From: Atkinsonella hypoxylon
Taxonomy: Eukaryota; Ascomycota; Sordariomycetes; Hypocreales; Clavicipitaceae
Direction: 5' to 3'
NCBI GenBank assembly: GCA_000729835.1
Contig: JFHB01000061.1
Location: forward strand, 62,001-126,000
Length of the DNA: 64,000 nucleotides
Numbering within the stretch: position 1 is the stretch's first letter; each line of letters starts with the position of its first letter. This document shows positions 23,551-35,329 of this stretch, in pieces. The notes beneath the pieces were generated by a model. That model was not told where the DNA came from and did not search any database. It was given only the letters and a program-made list of their open reading frames with translations. The position numbers and the translations under genes were made by a program.

Positions 23551-24888
23551 CCTAAGCCAATCCATTTGAGTGAGTGTATGTACGGAATACGTACTCCGTA
23601 CCTAGGCAACAACTGCCTCGGTACCTAGGTCACGAGACCCACCCATTTTTCGATACTTCGGAGGTATCTCTGAACACCCACGATAGCTCTATGTGCGATG
23701 TACCTCTTTGTACCGAAGGAAATTGCCGGTACTTCTATCATAGGGACTTTCGCTGGTAAATTGAAGTACCTCTCATTCGGCCTCGTCGTGATTGGTCAAC
23801 TACCTACCTACCTAGGTAGCCAATTCGTGACCCAGTTGTTGCCTATGCACACTCAAGAGGGATAACTTGTCTTCTGAGCGCCTCATCAATGCCGTGCTCA
23901 AACTCACGATTCTCTTCAATAAGGCACTGGAACGAGCATCCAGGTTTTAGTCAATGCTATACCTAACTACATATAGTAGCTCTGTACGGTCAACTAACAT
24001 TCAGAATCTTGTTACATGTCGCGAAGCTATACTGCTTCCAGATGCTCTTCCACAGAATATGTTTTCTGGGTCGTCCTATTTATTATTCGTTCCAATCTGG
24101 TGGAGACCAAAAATCTGGGTCCACACTCAGTCGTCATTCGATTGGGGGGCTATCAGGGTTTTTCCACCCGCTCCGCTGATATAAGCTCTCCGCGACGATT
24201 GTAGGGTGCAAGATGCAGTCATTTTTCGCAACCGCCTTTCGCGCACCTCGTTTTAGAAGCGAGTGCCAGACAAGTTTACGCGGCTGGATATCAGTTTTTC
24301 ATTTGCATCACCAGTGTGGGCCAAGCTACAAACTACTATTGAATATGAAGGATGCAATTCCAGTACTGACGAAGTACTCCGTACACAATACAGACAATAC
24401 AATCATAGCCTTGTTTTATGATCTGAATGTCTCGGTGCGCCTGAATCGTGCGGCATGCGTCACGCGATCGCCTAGGTATTACGGCGTTCAGACCACACGA
24501 ATCGGCATTGGGTAACTTCACTGCCGGAGCACTCTCCTACTAACGAATTCTCTTGAAGACGAATTCTCGCCAGTCTACAATAATATAGTCTTGCATCAAC
24601 CATACCATCACATACATCACATGCGTTCTAAGTACGTACTTGATATCATAGACTCGATTTTTGTTTTTAATCAACGGGAGACCCTCGAACCCAAATCGGC
24701 CAGTCCAACGTCTAATCCTCCTGGATTCGGTCTCTCTGTTTACCCAGACTTCAGCAAGGACTGGCGCACCGAGTGGTCTACGGCCAGGCTCCGTCCCATT
24801 ATGTGCAACAGCTGGGTAACGACTCGAGTGGTGGGTCAATCGGAACCAGCGGGGTTGAAGGGTACTTTAATCTTACATGTAAACCTCG

Positions 24889-24928
24889 GTAGATAGGTAG
24901 GTACGTAGGTACGTAGGTACGTAGGTAG
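24889..24928. repeat. 8-bp tandem repeat GTAGGTAC
   Basis: About four copies of GTACGTAG flanked by AGGTAG units, close to the border of the AT-rich block. Confidence 0.85.
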
Positions 24929-25019
24929 AAGTCGCAGAAATTTCCGGATGTTCGAAGAGTCGCTGTCTTCGTTTCGTGGCTGACTAAAGGCACCTAGGTA
25001 ATTGACAAGGATTCGGAGA

Positions 25020-25985
25020 ATGGGAGGGCATACACTCTAACCCTTATTTTATTTTGCAAAGATACTTGCCCCACTTTTACAGCTGGCAGGTCACTCTTTA
25101 ACAGTTGCAATCAGCCGTTAAGGTGGTTCGTGCGCGGCAAAAAAAAAAAACATTGAGAAAAGGGGTTACAATGCACGATCTTTTTGAAATCAAAATACTA
25201 GATTTAGAAGCAACAGCGCAATCAGTAAAGTACTAATTGTATAGAAATCTCTATATAAATATCCTAGCGTTAATAAAATTACAATTATTAAGCTTAAATA
25301 AATTTTTTCCTGTGTACTTACGCACACGCATAAACTTTACCTCTCTTTTCACAATAGCTTATAAGCTTCTATCCCTTTGCCTACCTAAAGGTAACTACTA
25401 GGTTGTAAATTAGCTAGTTAACTAATTAGGACGAGAGGGCGTAGAAGGTAACTTAATTTACGTGCGAATAGCACTACAAGAGAAGTACTAGTAGTTTCCA
25501 TGAGTACAAAAAGGTACGTTATATATGTTGCAGCTATGTCGCGACTTTTATAGTAGAGGCGCGTTGCCTGCATCGCGAGCCTTGCCTAGAGGCCTTTTTT
25601 GCGTTTAGTTTTATAACCTAATATGCCGAGTTTTAAAGCTATAACAAACAAAATAAGCAGATAAATCGCTAGAGTCACTATTATTGTTATTATTAAACAT
25701 TTCGAAACCCATTATATAAGGAATACTACTAAACGCGTTTAGGGCTAGCTGTTAAGCCCGTTCAGAAGTACCTTATGTATATTTTAGAGAAGGAGTAGGT
25801 CCCGTGACCTACCTATTGCCTTCGGGTCGGCAAAGGGTTATAGTTGCAGACAACCTCACTGTTACCCTTACAGAGAGAGGTCACTAATGTAACGGCTATA
25901 TACTCCTTCTATATAAATTGTTCGAGGGTACGACTGTGTAATAGGACAGCCGGTTCTAGCTGCCACGTTTCGTGTAAAATTTCAC
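25020..25985. mobile_element. AT-rich block, probable decayed (RIP-like) transposable element relic
   Basis: Composition changes abruptly near 25020 and returns near 25985. Inside are many TA, TTA and TATA steps (TATATAAATATCC, TTAATAAAATTACAATTATTAAGC), no open frame above 60 codons and no CCTAGG or CGGAGTA motifs like those around it. C-to-T decay of repeats by repeat-induced point mutation in ascomycetes gives this picture (family knowledge). The right part (25800-25960) is less decayed and includes TATATAAATTG, which could be an LTR or TIR remnant, but no clear terminal repeats or target duplication could be found by eye. Confidence 0.45.
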
Positions 25986-26218
25986 CCATCTGACCTATGG
26001 GAGCCGCGGACCATTGGCCTGGCCCCCACTTGACACAACCACCCTTTTTTTTTTTTCGGTGGTGCTTCCATCTTTTGTTCTCTCTCCTTCCTTCTTCTTC
26101 CTATTCCTCCCTTAGAAAGCCACTGCGATTCCGGAGCAACGCGTCGCACGCCACGCTTCTTGACTTGCAACCGTCATCACGTCGAGCATTGCCAGCAATA
26201 CCGTTTCAATTCTGGGAG

Positions 26219-26638
26219 TCATCTGCACGCGCTGAAACTGACCGATTTTATTCCCGTTCGCTTTGAAGATGCGCGCGCAGCCTCTGCTTGCACAAGCACA
26301 CATAAGGACAGTCTATCGCGCACATTCAGCGTCAGTGATAGTTGACTGTCCGTGTATCCCGTGCGTTTGCTAAAGGTTGGCTTGCTCGTGAATTGGGTTT
26401 TTGCACTGGACAATGCCCCAGCAGACGAAGACACAAACTTTCGTCTACTTGAAAGCATTTCGTCAGCCAAGTGGTTGATGAAAGCACACGTATACTTGCA
26501 CATGCGCATGGTTGAGACGTGATGCTGTCGTGCCTGCTCAGGGTGCCAGATCCCCTTGGAACAAATATCAGCTTTTCTTTTCCCTAGCTTCAGTAAATCT
26601 GCCAGATAGTACAATGCTTCCGCGTTGTATATCGACAT
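26219..26638 (-). CDS. Doubtful hypothetical ORF (139 aa)
   Basis: The frame begins MSIYNAEALYYLADLLKLGK and ends in a Ser/Lys-rich tail. No domain is recognised. A second minus-strand frame overlaps its start and extends upstream to about 26780 (…YKPGAQQRVRFALCQCENIQ…). The two frames together might be remnants of one older gene broken by a frameshift, or both may be chance. No neighbouring exons with good splice sites were found. Confidence 0.2.
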   Translation of the reverse strand: MSIYNAEALYYLADLLKLGKRKADICSKGIWHPEQARQHHVSTMRMCKYTCAFINHLADEMLSSRRKFVSSSAGALSSAKTQFTSKPTFSKRTGYTDSQLSLTLNVRDRLSLCVLVQAEAARASSKRTGIKSVSFSACR

Positions 26639-29200
26639 TCTCTGTCAGCTCACCATTGACCTGGATGTTTTCGCACTGGCAAAGAGCGAATCTCACTCGT
26701 TGCTGGGCACCCGGCTTATAGATGTCGTCTTGATCATCTGGGACAAGCCGGGAATCAGCTGTAGTGACATGCTGTGAAGGTGAAATGTCCTAGATTGTCA
26801 ATTTCCATTATTCTCCCTGTCGAGTAAGACCGTAGACTGCAACGTTGCGTCTGGCATGTCACTGGCAAGACTGCGCTTCGGCAAAGCTTCATTCTGTCAC
26901 ATCAAACGTAGCGTGTGCGCAATTTCTATGAAGGAAGCCCAGTGATTGGGAATGGAGACGGTAAGTGGTCACCAAGGGAAGTATTGTACATTGAGCACAT
27001 CGGTCACAATTCATAGTTCGAGAAACAACCACCCTTGTACGATGAACACCTAAGCATGCCGTAAGTGAATTTTCGAGCATGCAGTAAAGTACTTTATCAC
27101 GCATTTTGCAAGAACAGTACATGATAGATTTCGCACCTAATACTAAACCTTCTATTGTTAATCAAGGTCTATTAGTCACAACCTTTAATTAGCTAATGGC
27201 GTTTCTAGTTAGTAGCAGTTAAGACTCATCAGTCAGTACCTCCATCGAGCAAGCCCTTCGTTAATTGAAGAGGTGTATTAATCGGATCTTGTGTTGTCAG
27301 AACCTCGCAGCCCTTGTGAAGGACCTATATCCTCCCTTCTACGCTTAGCTGATACTGCACGATCAGAGAATCTATAAAGTCATTTCGAGTCCAATTGCCG
27401 GAACTCCAGGCTTCATACAAATATAAAACCTTACGCCAGCCACCAACCGTCCACTTTTTGGTTTCCTGTTTCGTCCCATTTGCTATCAGTCTCCCGGGTA
27501 GGTCTGTTGCGGCACCCATTTGGCCATGGGGAGAAACCGGTGCTGGTTTGGCAGCATGCTGCGAGAAAGGATAGTTTGTTATTTATATTCGACACAGAAC
27601 TGCATGTGAAACCGTTGATATTGTTCCAGTATGTTACAGCTGGGAAAAAAAGGTAGAAAGGCGGATGAGAGTCGACGGATGGATTTACAGACGCCTCCAG
27701 GCCATATTGGACAGTTCATGAAGCCGGGTGATGCTCCGTAAATGTGCGAGCTGTGACATGAAGATGCGTGCTGTGTTACCGAAATAGCTTAATATAGGCT
27801 ATAAAATCTCTGTAACAAAACATAGTACATAGTGCTCGGAGTCCATTATGGACCCTGCGCTGTTATAGTCGAAGGTTAGTCTTAAAGAACACTGGCGCAA
27901 AGGTTGATAGTTGACGTATATGCTTTTGCGGATTGCCCATGATGGAAGTGTATGGACTCAAAAAATACTTGTCTTGTTGAATATGGTTCTTGATGAGACC
28001 ACCTCTATAGAAAACATGGATGGCAGGAATTGGCACAATGCTGGAGACGCCATGTCCATTGACCTGCAAACTCCTGAAACGACTGCAACATGGACAGAAT
28101 TGATGCAGAACCAGTCATTGCAAGCTGAGCAGCCACTGTCAGACAAAGTGAAGCATGCAAGTATGTGCTGCAAATACTTCCAAGTTCAAATCAAGTTGCC
28201 TGTCACATGTTTGCTTGGCTATTACGTGTGTAGCCCTAACCCCCTTACCTACGGTAAATTTGGGAAACGGGACAACTGCAACCTGAGATGAAAGCGGAAA
28301 CTATGACCACAAATGATGAATTGTCGTTAGGTCCAGCGAAGCGGCCACAAAAAGGGCCATTGATGGTATTAGTCTGCTTTAGATCGAGGCAATACGAGGG
28401 ACTAGTGGCTAGGCTGGACAGTTGTCGATGGCGTACAAGTCGAAGTCGGTGTTGTGGAGATGGCAAGAGTAGGGCATTTGCTGCAAGAGCAATGGCCTAA
28501 TTCCCGTGCCGAGAAAATGGGAGATGCAAAATGACAGGGGACGCAGACACAGAAAGCGAAAAAGGTCGGAAGATCAAAAGATAGGCCGGACCTGTCGTGT
28601 AATTTGTCATTCTTTCAATGCATGCCATTGGCTCGGGCAATTCTGGGTCCTGCGATCCATCTGCGGGCGGAGCACTTGCGCCGGAGCAGATACGAAGGAC
28701 CAAAAACCCAACCCTATTGACTTGTTAAACGATGTGCTTTGTTTGGTAAGGCAATACGGAATAGGATACTCCGTATTATTTAAACAATGGACGCGCCCCG
28801 TATAACGCGGCGTCGCTGCCAGTTCCTGCTTCGACGAGTAAACATGGTGCGAGAGATGTCGACGTTTGCGCCAGGATATACGGGTATCGGATATTGAAAA
28901 ATTTTATAGCAAAAGCTGCTAGCATGATATATTCCTGGCAAAGTCGCTAGCGCCGCTTTCATTCTGACCCAGGAAGCGCCTATGGAATTTGTGCAGGGAT
29001 ACGGAGTTCCCTCCTTCGTACAGTGTCCGGCTTCAAAAGGAAGCTTCTGCGGCTCGAAAGTTTAGGTCTCACATAACCTTGGTCTTCGGATTGTCCTTGC
29101 TTGAACGAACTGAAAGGGAAGCCAGCTCAAGTCTGTCGTTCGTTATTAGGCCCCAGACTAAAGCAGATGCATGACATGGTGGCTTGTGCGGAGCTGAAAT

Positions 29201-29253
29201 AGCCACAGCCACAGCCACAGCCACAGCCACAGCCACAGCCCCAGCCCCAGCCA
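29201..29253. repeat. Hexanucleotide repeat AGCCAC
   Basis: About seven AGCCAC copies then two or three AGCCCC copies, 440 bp before the phytochrome start. Either non-coding or in the 5' leader. Confidence 0.9.
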
Positions 29254-29695
29254 AGAGCTATCAGACAGCACAGCAGTCAAGCACAGCAGTCACGGCGCAC
29301 TATGTACTAAATTGCTGGAAGCTGCTGGTGTCATCTCACACGCCACATTCAAGTCATGTCATGTTTTCCCCGCCATCGACATTGTCCCAGCAGCTTTTGA
29401 TTCCACAACGTCTTTCAAAGTTGCCTTCGCCAGCTTTCTGCTGAGAACCGGGGTGCTCTGGCTTCTTGACTGACGACCGGCACAACGCATCCTACCTACT
29501 CCTTTCTCTGTTTTGGTTGGCTTGCAAGCCGCAACCTGACAACGCCACTGGACCCTCCTCCGGCATGTACCACACTCATCACATTCGCCACAACAGCTGT
29601 CTTTGCCCACAGCTGCTGGAAGGGAAGAGCACGACTTTTTTTTGTCCTCCCGTTGAAAAACTGTGACTTTTAGGCCACCACCACTCGTAACGGAC

Positions 29696-32600
29696 ATGGA
29701 TGGCTCTCAGCAGAAGGATACCGAGTCTCCGGTTCCTCCATTCCAGCAGCAAACCGAAGAATCGAGTCGAGACAAGCCTGACTCCTCCACTGGTCTTCAA
29801 ATCACCACAGGTACACACGAACCCCGATCCGACGAACTTTCATCTTCTGCAACGGATGATCCTACCAAAGGTTCCGCCGCTTCAGATCCCTCCTCGGCTT
29901 GGAGTGCGGGCTCCGAAATGCCGTTGGGATATCCCTCCGCTGCTTCGGACATATCTGAGGATCGCGTCTTTCCAATCCGCTCCGTCATCAGTGTAGATCC
30001 AAACCAGCGACCATTCGTGACCGAGGACAGTGTACACCAACCATCGGACAATGAAAGTCGTACCTTTTTCACACAGCGAATGCCTCTCCGTGGAGATGCG
30101 CCTCGTGACAGCGGACGATCTGATGCCGCCAGCATGTCTCCCACCTCAAGTAAACATGGCGGTCATGCAATGGAAAGTCGACGGCAAAGAGCAATGAGCG
30201 GCCCGGTGTCCAGCATACAGGCCGATGCGGTCCGTAAAGGCACCGTGCCACCGCTGGAGCTGGAGATCGAGCCTTCATGCAGCGAAAGCGGAGAAGTAGA
30301 ACCCGAGCCTTCGCAGGGTGCCGGCGATGCTGCCCGTTCGACGGCTGGAGCGGACAGTGCGTCAATGGCTTCGATGAACCAGTCAATGAGCGAATTGCCC
30401 CATGTGACCACTCGATTTACTCATGTTGAGACAGAGGATGGACATGCCATCATCACTGGAAGAGACGGCGTTCCGCAGCGATGTGAGGACGAACCTATTC
30501 ATACCCCTGGCGCAGTGCAAGGCTTTGGTGTCCTCGTAGCTCTGCGTGAGGACAGCAGTGGCAGTTTTTCCGTGCGCTACGTCAGTGAGAATTCGGGCAA
30601 AATTCTCGGCTACACCCCTAGACAGCTTTTTCGACTCAGCAACTTTCTCAATATCCTGACCGAGGAACAACAAGATAATCTACTAGATCATATTGACTTC
30701 ATCCGTGACGAGGATGCGGATCCGGCTGTCAATGGCCCCGAGGTTCTGAGTTTGTCTATCAAACCCCCTAAATCGGCCAAGAGCGTCAAATTCTGGTGTG
30801 CCCTTCATATCAACAACGCACACCCCGACTTGATTATCTGCGAATTCGAACTAGACGACGATACCGAATATCCTCTGCGGCCAACAGATGAAAATACACC
30901 AGACATTCCCCACGATACGCTACGCTCTAATCCTACTCTGGAGGAGATCGAGGAGAGCACAGAGCTGTTGAGTAAGCCTCTTCGCATTCTGCGAAGTGCC
31001 AGAAAACGGCGAGGTGAACAGGGCGCCATGCAAGTGTTCGACATAATGTCCCAAGTCCAGGAGCAACTAGCTTCTGCCTCGAATTTAGATTCATTCCTGA
31101 AGATTCTTGTGGGGATTGTCAAGGAACTCACCGGCTTTCACCGCGTCATGGTCTATCAGTTTGATGGCTTTTTCAATGGCAAAGTTGTGACCGAGCTCGT
31201 CGATACGTCTCAAACCGTAGATCTGTACAAGGGTCTGCACTTTCCAGCTTCTGACATACCGAGCCAAGCTCGTGCGCTTTACAAGATCAACAAAGTCCGC
31301 CTTTTGTATGACCGAGATCTCGAAACCGCAAGGATGGTATGCCGGACGAAGGCGGACTTGGATGTTCCTCTCGTCATGACTCATTCTTATCTTCGAGCCA
31401 TGTCTCCCATACACATCAAGTATCTGGCTAATATGGCTGTTCGTTCCTCCATGTCGATTTCTATCAACGCTTTCAACGAGCTATGGGGTTTAGTGTCATG
31501 CCACGCGTACGGCGACCACGGTATGCGGGTGTCATTCCCGATTCGCAAGATGTGTCGCTTAGTCGGTGACATAGCCTCCAGAAACATCGAACGGTTGTCC
31601 TACGCCTCGAGGCTGCAGGCGCGCAAACTCATAAATACTGCACCAACGGACAAAAACCCGTCCGGCTATATTATTTCGTCCTCGGACGACTTGCTCAAGC
31701 TGTTTGATGCCGACTTTGGTCTTTTGTCGATTGGGGGTGAAACCAAGATCCTTGGAAAAACAGAACAGAGCCAGGAAGCGTTGGCTATGCTAGAATATCT
31801 TCGTATGAGAAAGCTCACCTCTGTTGCTTCGTCCCAGGATGTTTGTGAAGACTTTCCAGATCTCAGATATGCTCCAGGCTTTCAGGTCATTGCAGGTCTG
31901 TTGTACGTTCCCCTTAGCGTTGGTGGGAATGATTTTATTGTCTTTTTTCGACGTGGCCAGATTAAAGAAGTTAACTGGGCGGGCAATCCTTACCATAAGA
32001 CCATTCGTGATGGTACCGCAGGCTATTTGGAGCCAAGAAAGAGCTTCAAGTTATGGAAAGAAACTGTACTGGGAAAATGCCGGGAATGGACCGAGGAGCA
32101 AGTCGACACCGCTGCCGTCTTGTGCTTGGTTTACGGTATGTGAAGTATCCTCTTTCTTGTGTATAGCACATGCTGTGGCATTAACAAGAATGTGACTAGG
32201 CAAGTTCATTGAAGTTTGGCGTCAAAAAGAAGCAGCGTTGGAAAACAGCAAGCTCACCCGGTTGCTTCTGGCTAACTCGGCGCACGAAGTTCGGACACCC
32301 CTGAACGCCATTATCAACTATCTCGAGATTGCCCTTGAGGGTTCGCTGGATCAGGAGACCCGAGAAAATCTTGCACGGTCCCACTCTGCTTCCAAGTCGC
32401 TGATCTATGTCATCAATGATTTGCTTGATCTCACGAAGACAGAAGAGGGCCAAAGTTTGATCAAAGACGAGGTATTCGATCTCGGACTCTGTATTAACGA
32501 AGCTACAGATCCGTTTCGTGTGGACGCCAAGCGCAAAGGCATTGACTATCAAGTCACGAAGGACCCTGGATTACCTGAATTTGTTCATGGTGATAGTCGG

Positions 32601-34251
32601 CGTGTACGACAAGCTCTGTCGAATATCACAGCTAACGCAGTAGCACATACACACACCGGATCAGTCAACGTTGAAGCATTTGTGTCTGACGTCCGCGACG
32701 GAGTTGCACTCGTCGATTTTGTCGTGGCTGATTCTGGAGTTGGTATGAATCCGAGGCAGCTGGACGCTTTATTTCGCGACCTAGAACAAGTTACCACCGA
32801 AGAGTCTGAACCCCCATCTCCGGGCGTGGAGCATCGGCAGCGCGAGACGAGAACTTTGGGTTTGGGCTTAGCAGTCGTGGCTCGTGTAGTCAGAAATATG
32901 GATGGCCAACTTCGGTTGAAGTCAGAGGAGGGACAGGGTTCAAGATTTGTGATTCAACTCCCATTCCAGCTTCCGGATAACACGTCCACTTCCGAAAATG
33001 GTCAGCTGAAAGATGATTTACCTGGCGCGCAGTCTGCAACCGCTGTTGCGTCGGCTTCAGCTAGCCTCAAAGCGCTGCGCGAAGGTGAAATCATGCTGAT
33101 TGAACGTGGCAGCCATATGAATCTCTCAGGGGAGGCCGCGGCGGATCGACAATCCCGAGGGACTAACAGAACTCGAAGCCGCCGCAGCGTGGACAGTCTG
33201 CGCAGCCATGGTAGTCCAAAAAGTGATGCTGATCGGCTTATTGACGCTATTCAAACTCCATTTTCGCTGAAAGAAAACTCGTCTGGGTATTTCATGTCCC
33301 GCACAAGCTCAGTAGGCAGTCCTGGCCATGAACAATCTCTGCCAAAGGCCACATCTCGCGGTGCGGCTCGGTCTAGAAGCCCAGTTTCGCATCGACCCGC
33401 GTCTCCCATCCAATCGAGAGAAGAACCTGGCACTGCGGAGGTTCGGGACAGCAAAACTAAACTACGGGCTGTTAAGGTTCCTGACGACTTCATTAGCATG
33501 CCCTCACAAGATGCAAAAGGAGACTCATCGAGAGTTCTGTTTGAATTGTCCGATAAAGTGCCACAATCGAGCAAGTCTGGCAAAGAGCCAGCTTCTCAAT
33601 CTGAGAAAACTGTTCTCACAATTTTGGTCGCCGAGGATGATCCAATCAACATGAGGATTTTGCGAAAAAGGCTCGAGAGGATTGGACATGAAGTGCACCA
33701 CACAGTCAATGGGGAGGATTGTGCAGCTGTCTTCAAAGACAAATCCTCCCATTTTGACGCTATCCTCATGGATATGCAGGTAAGTTGACGTGGCTGGATG
33801 ATTTAGACTCTGGTCAACGGTGAATGCTAAGCTACTTCGGCAGATGCCAATAGTTGACGGACTGATGAGTACCAAGATGATCCGGTCGACAGAGCAATCG
33901 GACGATCATAATGGTCATTCAAGGATGGCGGCTAACAACAATCATAGAATACCTATCTTCGCCGTATCTGCGTCGTTGGTTGAGGAGAAAAAACAGGTTT
34001 ACATGGATGCAGGTTTTAATGGGTGGATTCTGAAGCCCATCGACTTCAAACGACTCAACACACTTTTATCTGGCATAGATGACCTTGAAATCAGGAAGAG
34101 CTGCTTGTATGTTCCGGGAGAATGGGAACATGGCGGCTGGTTTTCCTTGGGAGACCAAGCAATGAGCGAAATTGCAGCGAGTTCTGAAACAACGCCGACT
34201 GCGGATACTGAGGGGCGACAGCTTAAACCTGAGCCTGAGACCTTATCATGA
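29696..34251 (+). CDS. Fungal phytochrome hybrid histidine kinase (FphA/PHY type)
   Basis: Three exons, 29696-32135, 32200-33779 and 33844-34251, give 1475 aa. The N-terminus (about 1-255) is Ser/Pro-rich and probably disordered. The PAS domain begins with RCEDEPIHTPGAVQ; C263 sits where fungal phytochromes attach biliverdin. The GAF domain contains the PASDIP motif (518-522), followed by a PHY domain to about 813. HisKA has H842 (SAHEVRTPLNAI), and the HATPase shows DSGVGM and LGLGLAVV. A long Ser-rich linker precedes the receiver (AEDDP, phospho-acceptor D1338 in LMDMQMP, K1404). The protein senses red/far-red light and relays phosphate to an HPt protein, in cytoplasm and nucleus. The second intron falls two residues after D1338. 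An in-frame GTG lies upstream at 29663, but the ATG (context GGACATGG) is preferred. All catalytic and chromophore residues seem intact. Confidence 0.97.
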
Positions 34252-35329
34252 GATATTCGCGGTATTCGAGAGAAACGGCTTGTCTGACGTACCGAGTCCC
34301 GCTTTCTCGGATGTGTAAGACACGTGGCAGTGTTGTCATTGCAAACGTGACAGCAGACGGATTATTTTCTCCATTTTCGTAAATATATTCGACATGGACA
34401 ACGAGTATGTGGCGTTATCGGGAGGAAAGGGAATTGGAATATACGACCCAAAAAAAAAAGGGGGGGGGGGACAGGCGTTGATCGAATTTGAGTTCGTTTT
34501 AGACGCGTTACGATGCGTCGACATCCTTTCTAATCACAAAACCTGTTGAATAGATGGGGAGCACGAGGACACGGCCTTTCCCTTTCCTTCCAAATTTTAT
34601 TTCTTTCGGGTTCTTCCATGAGTAGTGCACGCATAAATCATGGGCATGGTTCAGGGGCAACGGTGTTTTTATATCCAAGTTTTTTTTTTCTTACAAAAAA
34701 AAAAGGCATTTTACATTCATGGTGGCGAAATCACGACGAGGAAAGGACAACGACCGAGACGATTTCATTCTTGTACCAGCGGTGTCAGAAAGGGCAATTA
34801 CATCTGATGCTGCATTGATTCGATGCAGCGTTAGGAACTATGGCGATTGAGGTGATGAAAATGTATGCCGGACGTGGGGGGGTAAGCATTGGTGTATGAG
34901 AAGATGACGGTGCAGCGTCTGGTTGGTGAGGGAGCGATTGTCCCGACGTACACGAGTATTACGATGTAACAATATACGCACGCATCATGATGACGGGAAA
35001 ACATGTTCTTTGATTTTGCAAGTTCCTTGGTGATGCGAGGAGATGAAATGTGGTTGAACGCCCATTGTCATTATTGTTCGTGCTACATTATTGGTTTTTT
35101 TTTTTTTTTTTTCCAATTTTGGCATGTCGCTGGTATGGTAGTGTGTAACTATCTGCTGCCTTGACATTGTACCATGTACTATTTATGGAAGAATAACTAA
35201 TGGATCTAGCAAAAAGAAAGAAAAACCTATAAAAGGTATCATGCACAAGGCATACATAATAAATCAGGTGACCTTAAACCAGGATGACACTTTTTTCCCC
35301 TTTCCCTCCTGGTGGTAGCCCTTGAGGAC
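34252..35329. other. Convergent intergenic region, phytochrome / ABC transporter
   Basis: This 1.08-kb region contains both 3' flanks, an A/G homopolymer at 34449-34470, T and A homopolymers near 34679-34705 and a T-tract at about 35095-35112. No gene is supported. Confidence 0.6.

Larger units (their letters stand above)
16961..25019. other. Gene-poor region, left part
   Basis: About 8 kb upstream of the copper-fist gene has no reading frame with recognisable domains, codon pattern or splice structure. It holds A-homopolymers (17539-17558; 18680-18696), several tandem repeats listed separately, and many copies of two short motifs: CCTAGG-centred palindromes (for example 18331, 21152, 22262, 22501, 22597, 23599, 23803, 24992) and TACGGAGTA or its complement (18317, 21511, 21619, 22511, 23592, 24375). 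The longest frames (17381-18136 minus; 20708-21154 minus; 22650-23039 minus) look like chance openings. Confidence 0.6.
25986..29695. other. Gene-poor region, right part, upstream of phytochrome
   Basis: About 3.7 kb without a convincing gene. It has a T-tract at 26043-26056, a doubtful minus-strand frame at 26219-26638 (separate entry), an ATACTCCGTATTA motif at 28763, an AGCCAC repeat at 29201-29253, and a pyrimidine-rich 5' leader region before 29696. A short plus-strand frame at 27911-28291 has no recognisable features. Confidence 0.5.
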
